A stretch of 38,010 bases of DNA from Psychromonas sp. SA13A (GTDB lineage Bacteria > Pseudomonadota > Gammaproteobacteria > Enterobacterales > Psychromonadaceae). The stretch spans positions 1 to 38,010 of the forward strand of contig NZ_WTKU01000032.1 of NCBI RefSeq assembly GCF_011378715.1, written 5' to 3'. The notes under the pieces were generated by a model. The model was given only the letters and a program-made list of their open reading frames with translations, was not told the origin of the DNA and did no database searches. Positions within the stretch are counted from its first letter, which is position 1. Every line of letters begins with the position of its first letter. The position numbers and the translations under genes are program-made. Below are positions 8,845-16,755 of this stretch, in pieces.

Positions 8845-9232
8845 ATTTATACAGTTCCAAAGCCATGGTGATGAACGAGGATCATTAGTTTCGCTAGAAG
8901 ATAATAAGAACATCCCATTTACCATTAGACGTGTTTATTACTTGTTTAATACTCAAGAAAAAACTCGCCGTGGTTTTCATGCACATAAAAAACTAAAACA
9001 ATTGGCTGTAGTTTTAAAAGGCTCATGCCGATTTATGCTAGATGATGGAAAAGAAAAAATCGAACTTTTATTAGATAATCCGGAGCAAGGTTTATACATA
9101 GAATCATTTGTTTGGCGGGAAATGTATAATTTTTCAGAAGATTGTGTATTAATGGTTTTGGCTGATTCTTTTTATGATGAAAAAGATTACGTACGTGATT
9201 ATAACCAGTTTATAGAGATGGTTAACGAATGA
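8834..9232 (+). CDS. fdtA: dTDP-4-oxo-6-deoxy-D-glucose 3,4-oxoisomerase
   Basis: This small cupin (132 residues, usual length 130-140) moves the keto group of dTDP-4-keto-6-deoxyglucose from C4 to C3, the first dedicated step to dTDP-Fuc3N or related sugars. It has DERGSLVSLE near the N-terminus, the active-site pair H49 and H51 in RRGFHAHKKLKQ, and the C-terminal LADSFYDEKDYVRDYNQF of the WxcM-like/FdtA family. A 3,4-ketoisomerase of the Qdt type (gluco product) has the same fold; the aminotransferase partner does not settle which, so FdtA is the likelier but not certain call. It overlaps the rmlA remnant upstream by 11 bases and the acyltransferase downstream by 4 (ATGA), which shows an operon. 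Confidence 0.85.
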   Translation: MDIKFIQFQSHGDERGSLVSLEDNKNIPFTIRRVYYLFNTQEKTRRGFHAHKKLKQLAVVLKGSCRFMLDDGKEKIELLLDNPEQGLYIESFVWREMYNFSEDCVLMVLADSFYDEKDYVRDYNQFIEMVNE

Positions 9233-9768
9233 ATACTCAGATAAAAGGAAGGACAATAAGCTTAAGGCTTGTTCGAAAAGAGGATGCAAAATTTATTTAT
9301 TCTTTAAGAAATAACAAAGAATACAATCAACATTTGTCTCAGGCATCAGGAACAGTGAAAGATCAGGAACTATGGATAAATGAGTATAAAAATAGAGAAA
9401 ATAAAGGGGCTGAATATTATTTCATTATAGAGCGACTTGATAATGAAAAACGTATTGGAACTCTTAGATTGTATGATTTTATAGGTAATAAAGAATCATT
9501 TTGTTGGGGTAGTTGGATACTTAATCAAGATAAAACCAGAAGTTCTGCTATCGAAAGTGCAATGTTAGTATATGAGTTTGCATTTAAAGAACTTCACTTT
9601 GCTAGTTGCCATTTTGATGTTAGAAAAAAAAATATTAACGTAATTAAATTTCATAAAAAATTTGGTGCTGAAATAACTAATGAAACAAATTTAGACCTGT
9701 TTTTTCAACTTACTAAAACATCTTATGGTGATTTTTTTACAAGAAATAATAAATTTATAGAGAATTAA
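9229..9768 (+). CDS. GNAT-family N-acyltransferase, probably for the 3-amino sugar
   Basis: A 179-residue protein of the RimJ/RimL-like GNAT group: N-terminal [20 protein letters not shown], a central [10 protein letters not shown] strand, and the C-terminal [20 protein letters not shown] block that matches the V..xN..xi..yeklGF helix-strand of the family. It would transfer an acetyl (or other acyl) group from CoA. It is coupled to fdtA by an ATGA overlap and followed by fdtB one base after its stop, so the natural substrate is the amino group made by FdtB. In the studied Fuc3NAc and Qui3NAc pathways this step is done by left-handed beta-helix (hexapeptide-repeat) enzymes, so a GNAT here is a different fold in the same slot. 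The acyl donor cannot be read. Confidence 0.75.
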   Translation: MNTQIKGRTISLRLVRKEDAKFIYSLRNNKEYNQHLSQASGTVKDQELWINEYKNRENKGAEYYFIIERLDNEKRIGTLRLYDFIGNKESFCWGSWILNQDKTRSSAIESAMLVYEFAFKELHFASCHFDVRKKNINVIKFHKKFGAEITNETNLDLFFQLTKTSYGDFFTRNNKFIEN

Positions 9769-9769
9769 A

Positions 9770-10900
9770 ATGATTCCTTTTTTAGACCTAAAAAATATTA
9801 ATGCTCAATATCAAATTGAATTAAAAGAAGCTTGCTCACGTGTTATTGATTCTGGTTGGTATGTGTTAGGCAATGAAGTTACTGAATTTGAAAAAGAGTT
9901 CGCTACTTATTGCAAAACTAAGCATTGCTTGGGTGTCGCTAATGGCTTGGATGCATTAGTTCTGATTCTCCGTGCTTATATTGAACTTGGTGTCATACAG
10001 AAAGGTGATGAAGTGATTGTTCCCTCAAACACCTATATCGCTTCAATATTGGCCATTTCAGAAAATGGCTTAACGCCTGTCTTAGTTGAGCCTGATATCA
10101 ATACTTTTAACTTAGATTCAAAGCTGGTCGAGCAGGCTATTACCGATAAAACCAAAGCAATTTTAACAGTGCATCTATATGGCCAAGTTACTGCTATGGA
10201 TGAAATCAATACCATTGCTAAAAAGTATAACTTGAAAGTAATTGAAGATTGCGCACAAGCACATGGTGCTTTGTATACGGATAAACAAGGTCAAAGTAGA
10301 AAAGTTGGTAGTTTAGGTGATGCCGCAGGCTTTAGCTTTTATCCAGGTAAAAACCTAGGCGCATTAGGCGATGCTGGAGCCGTTACAACCAATGATAGCG
10401 AATTAGCCGATACGATCGCTGCACTGCGCAACTACGGCTCTCATGAAAAGTATAAAAACCTCTACAAAGGCATGAATAGTCGTTTAGATGAAATTCAAGC
10501 TGCCATGTTACGTGTCAAACTACGTTATTTAGATAACGAAATTGCTGCGAGGCAAGCGGTTGCACAGGTGTATTTAACAGGAATTAATAATCCGATCATT
10601 GAGTTGCCTGTTGTTGACGATGTAAATTCACATGTTTGGCATTTATTTGTTATTAAAACGACCCAACGTGAAAAGTTAGCAAACTATCTAACAGCTAATG
10701 GGGTGCAGTCATTAATCCACTACCCAATTCCCCCTCACAAACAAGGTGCTTACCACGAGTGGACAAACGAATCATTTCCTATTTCAGAACAAATACATGA
10801 TCAAGTGTTGAGTATTCCAATTAGCCCTGTTCTCGCTATAAATGTTGTTAACAAAATAGTTGAAATTTGCAATAGCTTTAATAAAGATACCATTATTTAA
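9770..10900 (+). CDS. fdtB: dTDP-3-keto-6-deoxyhexose aminotransferase (DegT/DnrJ/EryC1 family)
   Basis: This PLP enzyme of 376 residues adds the amino group at C3 of the sugar that FdtA makes, with glutamate as donor. Motifs: [10 protein letters not shown] near residue 85, the PLP pocket D160 and Q163 in EDCAQAHG, and the Schiff-base lysine K194 in [14 protein letters not shown]. The NYGSHEKY and [14 protein letters not shown] blocks further on are typical of FdtB/QdtB/DesV-type aminotransferases. Start ATG 9770 follows the acyltransferase stop by one base; agagaat upstream is a usable ribosome site. FdtB and QdtB differ only subtly, so the exact stereochemistry (Fuc3N or Qui3N) rests on the FdtA call. 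Base use here is less AT-rich than in the flanking genes. Confidence 0.87.
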   Translation: MIPFLDLKNINAQYQIELKEACSRVIDSGWYVLGNEVTEFEKEFATYCKTKHCLGVANGLDALVLILRAYIELGVIQKGDEVIVPSNTYIASILAISENGLTPVLVEPDINTFNLDSKLVEQAITDKTKAILTVHLYGQVTAMDEINTIAKKYNLKVIEDCAQAHGALYTDKQGQSRKVGSLGDAAGFSFYPGKNLGALGDAGAVTTNDSELADTIAALRNYGSHEKYKNLYKGMNSRLDEIQAAMLRVKLRYLDNEIAARQAVAQVYLTGINNPIIELPVVDDVNSHVWHLFVIKTTQREKLANYLTANGVQSLIHYPIPPHKQGAYHEWTNESFPISEQIHDQVLSIPISPVLAINVVNKIVEICNSFNKDTII

Positions 10901-10944
10901 CTATCTTGTTAGACTTAACTCTAATATAAAATTTGAGACTATAT

Positions 10945-11772
10945 ATGGGTAATAATAAAATATCAGTCATTATTCCTTATTATGATTGTCAAGAATATGT
11001 CTTTGAAACAATAGATTCAGTCTTAAATCAAGATTATCCTTATGTGGAATTGATTGTTATAAATGATGGCTCGCCATGTGATTTAAATGATGCCTTAGAG
11101 AAAGATAGTAAGTGTAGAGGGTACACCTATAAATATAAAAAAAATGGGGGGGTTTCTTCTGCACTTAATTTAGGGGTCAAAATATCTAGCGGATCTTATA
11201 TTTCTTGGGTTGCTTGCGATGATGTTATGTTGCCTCATAGATTAAAAAAGCAAATTAAAGTTTTAAACCAAATGGGTGTTGATGGGTGTGCAACTTATGT
11301 GGAGCGGATTGATAAAGATGGCAAGTTCCTAAATCAAAAAAATCCTAAAAAGAAAGGAATGGTTGATTTTGATTATTTTTATACTACAGACTTTTATTTT
11401 CCAGCCCCATCTGTTCTTTGCAAAAAGGAAGCGTTGATAACCATTAACGGTTTTGATGAGCAATTAATCATTGAGGACTGGGATTTGTGGTTAAATTTAA
11501 CAAGCCATGGCTATAAATTATATTTACATGATGAAGTTTGTACTCAATATCGAATTCATAATAGTATGTCATCAAATTTGGTGAAAATGTTCTCAGGAAT
11601 TTGTGATGTGACTTTGAAGTATAAATCACATTCAAGATTTATCGGATTTAAAATAATCACGCATCACTTTATAAAAAATAGTATCAAATCAATTTTGAAA
11701 TTGTGTTTTTGTGATGTCGTATTGTTAACAAAAACATATTTTGTATCAATCTATTCAATGGCTATAAAGTAA
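10945..11772 (+). CDS. Family 2 (GT-A) glycosyltransferase
   Basis: A 275-residue inverting GT2-type enzyme that adds one sugar to the undecaprenyl-linked repeat unit at the cytoplasmic face. N-terminal ISVIIPYYDCQEYVFETI is the nucleotide-binding strand; VINDGSP (D41) and ACDD (D92, D93) are the metal/nucleotide Asp residues; IIEDWDLWLNL holds the ED pair that includes the likely catalytic base. I chose ATG 10945; a TTG at 10933 would add four residues, and neither has a strong ribosome site. The stop shares its last A with the start of the polymerase gene (taATG). Donor sugar unknown. Confidence 0.85.
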   Translation: MGNNKISVIIPYYDCQEYVFETIDSVLNQDYPYVELIVINDGSPCDLNDALEKDSKCRGYTYKYKKNGGVSSALNLGVKISSGSYISWVACDDVMLPHRLKKQIKVLNQMGVDGCATYVERIDKDGKFLNQKNPKKKGMVDFDYFYTTDFYFPAPSVLCKKEALITINGFDEQLIIEDWDLWLNLTSHGYKLYLHDEVCTQYRIHNSMSSNLVKMFSGICDVTLKYKSHSRFIGFKIITHHFIKNSIKSILKLCFCDVVLLTKTYFVSIYSMAIK

Positions 11773-13106
11773 TGGAACTTTTGTTTATCCTTCTTTTTTC
11801 TTTTTTAATTATATTAATAGGTTTGTTAATTGAGTGCTCTCATGGGAGGATAACAAAGGGGCAGTATTCTTATTTATCTATCCTGCTAATTTACCAGTTA
11901 TTTTTTTCCACTTGGATAGGAGCACTTATTGTTGCTCTAGATATTTTTAACCCTATCCGTTTAAGCGCAATATCTTATGACAGCAAAATTCAGGTTTTTT
12001 ATTTTGTATCATATGCCACATTAATTATATTCATATCATACGCATTTTTCACCCTGATAAAGCGCTCCCATTATTTATCTATAACGCAAACGAAAAACTT
12101 TTCATTTATAAATGTGTCGGAAGAAAAACAGGAATATTATCAACGTATTTTTAAAGTGACCATTATAATGGAGACTCTCTATGTGGTTGTTAAGTATATT
12201 GTTTTTTATTCATCATCCCCTTTGCTTATTGCTATGAGCGGTGATCCTATTAGAGCTGCTATAATGAGGCAGAGCATACAAAACAGTGGGGTGATAGTTG
12301 ATCTTCCTTATGTGGGTAAATTTTTCTATTTTCTCTGCTTGTTCAATGTGATCTTCTACTATTTTTTACATATGTTGAATAACACAAAAAAATCACAGTT
12401 TTTATTTTTGTTTGTCTTTTTTTTATCTTGCTCTAATTTACTCTTTGATGGACAAAAGGCTCCATTGCTTTTATTGTTTATGATGTTGTTCATTACACAT
12501 ATTCAGTTTAAAAAAATCAATCTTAAACTTATATCTTTTATTCCAATAGTGATAATGATTCTAGCCTTTTTTTATTCTATGCTGATGGGGGGAGGGGATT
12601 TTAACTTTACTGATACTTTAAGTCGCGCGTTCGATAGAATAGTTGCAGGCCAAAATCAAGCTATGTATTTTTTATATCAGTTCTATGAGCCCAAGTTAAC
12701 TGGTGTGTTTACAGATCTTCCTTTTTCTGGGCTGTTAGGTTTGAAAGAAATAAAGCCAGACGAAACTATATTGCCATATATATATAATGACCTGAGCGGG
12801 CTTGTTAATTCGAATACTTTTTTTCAAGGAGAAGCTTGGGCTTTCTTTGGAATCGGAGGGGTAATATTTATGCCTTTTTTAGTTTCTATTAGCCTTATCT
12901 TATATGTAGTTTTTTTTGATTATTTGATGAAATTTGATTTCCATCTTTTTTGGGTTACCGCTTTGATTTTTTTCTCGACACTCCCAATAAATCAATCTCT
13001 TCAGTTTATTGTATACCAAAAGTATTTTTTGTATTTTTGTTTCCTATTTATTCTACCTATATTATTTATAGTGCAAGTAGGGATTAAATTGAGGTTTAGT
13101 CGTTAG
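11772..13106 (+). CDS. wzy: O-antigen polymerase-like membrane protein (Wzy type)
   Basis: A 444-residue protein with about ten to twelve hydrophobic segments and no other recognisable domain. The first helix is LLFILLFSFLIILIGLLIEC and the last IVYQKYFLYFCFLFILPILF. A longer polar stretch around residues 270-350 (RAFDRIVAGQNQAMYFLYQF, then PDETILPYIYNDLSGLVNS) would sit in the periplasm. Size, topology and place among glycosyltransferases fit Wzy, which joins repeat units in the periplasm. Wzy proteins share little sequence, so the call leans on layout and on the lack of another candidate. The gene is very AT-rich with many T runs, as common for wzy, and is translationally coupled to the upstream transferase. 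Confidence 0.75.
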   Translation: MELLFILLFSFLIILIGLLIECSHGRITKGQYSYLSILLIYQLFFSTWIGALIVALDIFNPIRLSAISYDSKIQVFYFVSYATLIIFISYAFFTLIKRSHYLSITQTKNFSFINVSEEKQEYYQRIFKVTIIMETLYVVVKYIVFYSSSPLLIAMSGDPIRAAIMRQSIQNSGVIVDLPYVGKFFYFLCLFNVIFYYFLHMLNNTKKSQFLFLFVFFLSCSNLLFDGQKAPLLLLFMMLFITHIQFKKINLKLISFIPIVIMILAFFYSMLMGGGDFNFTDTLSRAFDRIVAGQNQAMYFLYQFYEPKLTGVFTDLPFSGLLGLKEIKPDETILPYIYNDLSGLVNSNTFFQGEAWAFFGIGGVIFMPFLVSISLILYVVFFDYLMKFDFHLFWVTALIFFSTLPINQSLQFIVYQKYFLYFCFLFILPILFIVQVGIKLRFSR

Positions 13107-13159
13107 TTTAATGCATGCTTTTATTTTTATAAAAATTATTTAATAAAATTAGGTTCATA

Positions 13160-13963
13160 GTGAAAAATAAAAAATTAACTTTAATCATATCAACTATCAA
13201 TGATAATCTAGGGAAGATTGTTGACCTTCCAAGTGATGAACGTTTGTGTTACGTCATTGTTCACCAGATGAAGTCTGGCTATCAAGTAAATGAAAATACT
13301 CTTCTAAGAGCCGATTTTTATGGTAAACGACAAGATGTCGAATATGTAAAATCTAACGTATTAGGGTTGTCAAAAAGTCGCAACATTGGTCTTGATTATT
13401 GCTCTACCAAATTTGCGTATATTTTAGATGATGATATTTCATTTTATGATACATCAAATTTATTTAATTTAGTTGAATGTTTCAACAAGACTAAAGCTCA
13501 GATAATTGTAAGCAGAGTTATGACAGTTAAAGGATGTCTTTTCAAGAAATATCCTAAAGGTGGCTATAGATACAATAAAATTTCTTCGGCTACAGTCTCG
13601 TCTATAGAAATGGCTGTTGATGTTGGTTTTTTGAACAATAATAAAATAAGGTTCGACGAAGGCTTTGGTTTAGGAACTGATTACCCTTCTGGTGAGGAGT
13701 TTATATTTTTATCTGACTGTCTTGACAATAACGCATTGATTATGCATCGGAATAATATTGTTGTTTCTCATGACGAGGTTTCATCGGGGCAAGATTTTTA
13801 TTCATCGGTTCAAAAATTGTCAGCAAAAAAAGAAATGTTTAAGCGTATATTTAAAAAGTTATACTTTTTTTATTTGTTGCTTTTTTTTATGAAAAAGAGT
13901 TTCTTCTTAGTAAAAAAAGGTGCTTTTTATAATACTTTTAAACAATGGTTTTTAGTTAAATAA
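13160..13963 (+). CDS. GT-A type glycosyltransferase
   Basis: A 267-residue protein starting with GTG 13160 (agg upstream). LTLIISTINDNLGKIVDL replaces the usual GT2 opening; SKSRNIGLDYCSTKFAYILD followed by DD gives the DDD motif at 90-92 for divalent metal and nucleotide sugar, and PSGEEFIFLSDCL near residue 180 looks like the region of the catalytic base. Compared with classic GT2 enzymes the first strand is atypical, so it is a divergent member. The C-terminus is basic and hydrophobic (IFKKLYFFYLLLFFMKKSFF), suggesting membrane attachment. It follows the polymerase by 53 bases. Donor and linkage unknown. Confidence 0.75.
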   Translation: MKNKKLTLIISTINDNLGKIVDLPSDERLCYVIVHQMKSGYQVNENTLLRADFYGKRQDVEYVKSNVLGLSKSRNIGLDYCSTKFAYILDDDISFYDTSNLFNLVECFNKTKAQIIVSRVMTVKGCLFKKYPKGGYRYNKISSATVSSIEMAVDVGFLNNNKIRFDEGFGLGTDYPSGEEFIFLSDCLDNNALIMHRNNIVVSHDEVSSGQDFYSSVQKLSAKKEMFKRIFKKLYFFYLLLFFMKKSFFLVKKGAFYNTFKQWFLVK

Positions 13964-14170
13964 ATTACTACAGACTAAAAACTAGAAGTAGCTAATACTT
14001 ATAAGTGAATATTTAGCAACAATCGCGTTTAATCTCTGTCAGTGTCTATGCATTTTGTGCGAAGATATCTTATCTGACTTGATATATTCATTTGTTTTAA
14101 AACTAGGTATGTATGTTTATGTGGCTATAATGTCGAAAAATAAACATCAATAAGTTTCTTATTATAAACC

Positions 14171-14198
14171 TCCCGATTTTATCGGGATCTTTTCTTTT
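14171..14198 (+). terminator. Rho-independent terminator inside the polysaccharide cluster
   Basis: Perfect 7-bp stem TCCCGAT / ATCGGGA with a TTT loop, followed by TCTTTTCTTTT. It ends only 12 bases before the next glycosyltransferase start, at the end of a 246-base gap (13964-14209) in which I see no gene. Confidence 0.75.
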
Positions 14199-14209
14199 CG
14201 AGTATTTAA

Positions 14210-14953
14210 ATGTCCCATTTAGTTTCAATTATTATGCCTTCTTTTAATTGTGAAGAGTTTATCTCTGAAACAATATTATCGGTTATTTCTCAAACTTATA
14301 AAAATTGGGAATTGATTATTGTTGATGATTGCTCAACAGATAATAGTGTCAATATAATTAATCATTTCAATAAATATGATAAACGCATTCATTTGATTTT
14401 GAATGATAAAAATAAAGGTGCAGCGATAAGTCGTAATAAGGCGATTGAGTACGCTAGTGGTAAATATATCGCATTTTTAGATTCCGATGATTTGTGGAAT
14501 GCAGACAAATTACAAAAGCAAATCTCCTATATGAGCGCTAATGATTTAGTCTTTAGTTACTCTGCTTATGAAACTATCGATGAGCAGGGAATGAGTCTAA
14601 ATAGAACTATTGTCCCGCGGGAGAAATTAGATTATCTAGCTATGCTCAAAGAGAATCAAATTGGTTGTCTGACTGCGATTTATGATCAAGAAATACTAAA
14701 CAAACATTATATGCCTTTAATTAGAAAAAGGCAGGACTATGGTTTGTGGTTATCAATTTTAAAAACAACTCCCTACGCATATAGAGCTCCCGGTATACTT
14801 GCAAAGTATAGAATTCGTGAAAATTCCATTTCGAGTAGCAAAATAGGGCTATTAAAATACAATTTCAAACTTTTTCATACACATGAAAAAATTTCAAAAT
14901 TGAAATCGTTCTATTATGTTGGTTGGAATATTTATAGAAAATTGAAGAAATAA
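14210..14953 (+). CDS. Family 2 glycosyltransferase
   Basis: A 247-residue GT2 enzyme of classical form: LVSIIMPSFNCEEFISETIL, then SQTYKNWELIIVDDCSTD with D39-D40, GAAISRNKAIEYASGKYIAF, then LDSDDLW (residues 90-96) for metal binding, and RQDYGLWLSILK with the catalytic Asp. The close match to the WaaV/WbbD-like group of small GT2 transferases is general; donor and acceptor cannot be told. A terminator sits 12 bases upstream, so expression needs readthrough or a promoter I did not identify. The next gene follows after 12 bases and is presumably cotranscribed. Confidence 0.87.
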   Translation: MSHLVSIIMPSFNCEEFISETILSVISQTYKNWELIIVDDCSTDNSVNIINHFNKYDKRIHLILNDKNKGAAISRNKAIEYASGKYIAFLDSDDLWNADKLQKQISYMSANDLVFSYSAYETIDEQGMSLNRTIVPREKLDYLAMLKENQIGCLTAIYDQEILNKHYMPLIRKRQDYGLWLSILKTTPYAYRAPGILAKYRIRENSISSSKIGLLKYNFKLFHTHEKISKLKSFYYVGWNIYRKLKK

Positions 14954-14965
14954 AGGCTAATAATA

Positions 14966-15916
14966 ATGAATATATTAATAACTGGTGGTAGTGGTTTCAT
15001 TGGAACTCGTTTAGTCGATGAGCTTCTAAGTAAAAATGTGAGTATTACTATTTTTGATAAAGTGCAAAGTACTAAATACCCTGAGTTGTCAGTTATGGGT
15101 GATGTTCGGGATGAAGAAGCATTAATATCTGCTTGTAAAGGAATTGATATTATCTATAACCTTGCTGCTGAACATGCAGACGATGTGTCACCAAAATCTT
15201 TGTATGCAGATGTAAATATAGGGGGCAGCATAAACGTTGTTGCCGCAGCTAAAGCTAATGATGTTAAGCAAATTATTTTCACAAGTTCAGTTGCTATCTA
15301 TGGTTTGAATCGTGGGACTCCTGATGAAAGTACGAATGCTCTGCCGTTTAATGAATATGGGCGTACTAAACATGAAGCTGAAAAAATATTCTTAGAATGG
15401 GTTTCGGAGTGTGATAAATATTCATTAACTGTTTTACGTCCGGCTGTTGTTTTTGGTGAGTGTAATAGAGGTAATGTTTATAATCTTATCAGTCAAATTA
15501 TAAGTGGAAAATTTATGATGGTTGGTAATGGAAAAAATCATAAATCAATGTGCTATGTTGGTAATATAGCTGCATTTCTAACACTACAAATCGATGCTAA
15601 ACCTGGAACATATACTTATAATTTTGCTGATAAAGCAGACCTTAGTTCAAAAGAAATCGTTACGATTGTTAAAGATTCCATGAATATTACTAGAACTATA
15701 CCAACTGTGCCTTATTTTGTAGGTCTAATGGGGGGGTATACTTTCGATCTCATTGCTAAAATAACAGGCAAGAAATTTTCAATTAGTTCTGTGAGAATAA
15801 AAAAATTCTGCGCTGATACAACCGTGAATACAGATAGATTATTAGAAAGTGGTTTTAAAGCTCCTTATAGTCTTGAACAGGGTATTCGTAATATGATTGA
15901 CCATGAATTTAAATAA
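14966..15916 (+). CDS. NAD-dependent epimerase/dehydratase (extended SDR) for a nucleotide or lipid-linked sugar
   Basis: A 316-residue extended short-chain dehydrogenase. GGSGFIG at residues 7-13 is the Rossmann loop, D31 after the second strand favours NAD, FTSSVAIYG supplies the catalytic Ser, and Y131/K135 in EYGRTKHEAEK form the YxxxK pair. CYVGNIAAFLTL near residue 190 is typical of the group that includes WbpV-like 4-keto reductases and 4-epimerases acting on N-acetylhexosamines. Such a gene often stands last in Vibrio and Pseudomonas O-antigen clusters next to an initiating transferase, which is absent here. It is 12 bases behind the preceding transferase with an aaggct site. I cannot tell epimerase from reductase. 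Confidence 0.75.
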   Translation: MNILITGGSGFIGTRLVDELLSKNVSITIFDKVQSTKYPELSVMGDVRDEEALISACKGIDIIYNLAAEHADDVSPKSLYADVNIGGSINVVAAAKANDVKQIIFTSSVAIYGLNRGTPDESTNALPFNEYGRTKHEAEKIFLEWVSECDKYSLTVLRPAVVFGECNRGNVYNLISQIISGKFMMVGNGKNHKSMCYVGNIAAFLTLQIDAKPGTYTYNFADKADLSSKEIVTIVKDSMNITRTIPTVPYFVGLMGGYTFDLIAKITGKKFSISSVRIKKFCADTTVNTDRLLESGFKAPYSLEQGIRNMIDHEFK

Positions 15917-16007
15917 CATTATTGGATAGCTTTAAATGTTTTCCGATGTTGTTAGTCTAATTCCCTTTTTATACAACCTGTTAAACAAATTACTTTTATA
16001 GGAAAAA

Positions 16008-16095
16008 ATGAAGTATTTAGTAACAGGCGTAGCCGGTTTTATTGGCTAATGTTTAGTTGAAATACTTTGTGAACAGAGGCATGATATAAGGTAAT
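16008..16095 (+). pseudogene. 5' stub of another sugar-nucleotide epimerase
   Basis: ATG 16008, after a taggaaaaa ribosome site, opens MKYLVTGVAGFIG, a TAA stands where Ser or Asn would be, and CLVEILCEQRHDI follows in the same frame. That is the first 30 residues of an extended SDR such as a UDP-glucuronate or UDP-galactose 4-epimerase. The sequence then breaks off just before an IS200 remnant. Confidence 0.75.
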
Positions 16096-16110
16096 ATTAC
16101 GAGCTTTCAC

Positions 16111-16260
16111 TTTTATTAGTCGCCTAAAAGGTTAAAACGATCGGCTTTAGCCGGTCAACTTAAGCTATAATCTCTCTATTAGAATTAGGAGGTAGTTATG
16201 GATTATAGATACGGCAGCCATACAGTTTTTAAAATCCAATATCACTTTTTTTGTTACTAA
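16111..16260 (+). pseudogene. IS200/IS605-family remnant, copy 2 (left end only)
   Basis: Same left end as at 488: ttttattagtc, a palindromic leader (ggttaaaacgatcggctttagccggt) that is fuller here than in copy 1, ribosome site aggaggtag and ATG 16198 with MDYRYGSHTVFKIQYHF. It ends at about 16258, joined to an IS3 scrap. Less than one sixth of the transposase is left. Confidence 0.75.
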
Positions 16261-16267
16261 ATTTAGC

Positions 16268-16449
16268 TAGGTGAGTTTGTAAATCGCTTACCATTAATCT
16301 ACATTTGCAATGCGCGCTCAACTAAATCAACTGTCATACGGCGAGATATAGACCAACCAATCACTCTACGAGAGTATAAATCCATGACAATGGCTAAAAG
16401 TACATCCAGTCTTGATTGGTCCTCAAATAGGTGACGTCGCCAGTCCATA
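16268..16449 (-). pseudogene. IS3-family transposase OrfB fragment
   Basis: The minus strand from 16449 reads VWTGDVTYLRTNQDWMY, then after a two-base insertion AIVMDLYSRRVIGWSISRRM and TVDLVERALQM. W-T-(G/D)-D-(I/V)-T-Y with the catalytic Asp and VMDLYSRRVIGW with the second one are the integrase-core (rve) signature of IS3-family OrfB. Only about 60 residues remain. Confidence 0.8.
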
Positions 16450-16484
16450 CTAGTGTCTCTTCCAAAAAAGAATCGATCAGTTGG

Positions 16485-16712
16485 CTACCAATCAGTAGGT
16501 AACTGATCTTGCTCTATTAATACGCTCATTGAACGATCTTCTCCCTTCTCTTTTTTAATCAGCCCTTTTTGAACCAATACACTAACCATTTGATGTGTAC
16601 TTGCTGAATAGACACTAAAGTAATTAAACATTGATAAACCCCCTGCTATGCTGGGGCGACTCGCATAGGTTTGACCGTGGCTACGGTATATGTATCTTCT
16701 TTGCTCGACCAA
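16485..16712 (-). pseudogene. LexA-like winged-helix small protein, probably degenerate
   Basis: An open frame of 75 residues. Its second half, STHQMVSVLVQKGLIKKEKG followed by DRSMSVLIEQDQLP, resembles the small LexA-N-terminal-like proteins (typical pattern SVHQM..LE..GLI.R.PG.aRSI.vLI....LP) that are common as orphans in gammaproteobacteria. The first half does not match well, which suggests it has been altered by a frameshift. It may not be expressed. The call rests on pattern memory only. Confidence 0.35.
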
Positions 16713-16755
16713 AAGTAAAGAGGAAGTAACCTATGCGAGACTCATAGGTGGGACT

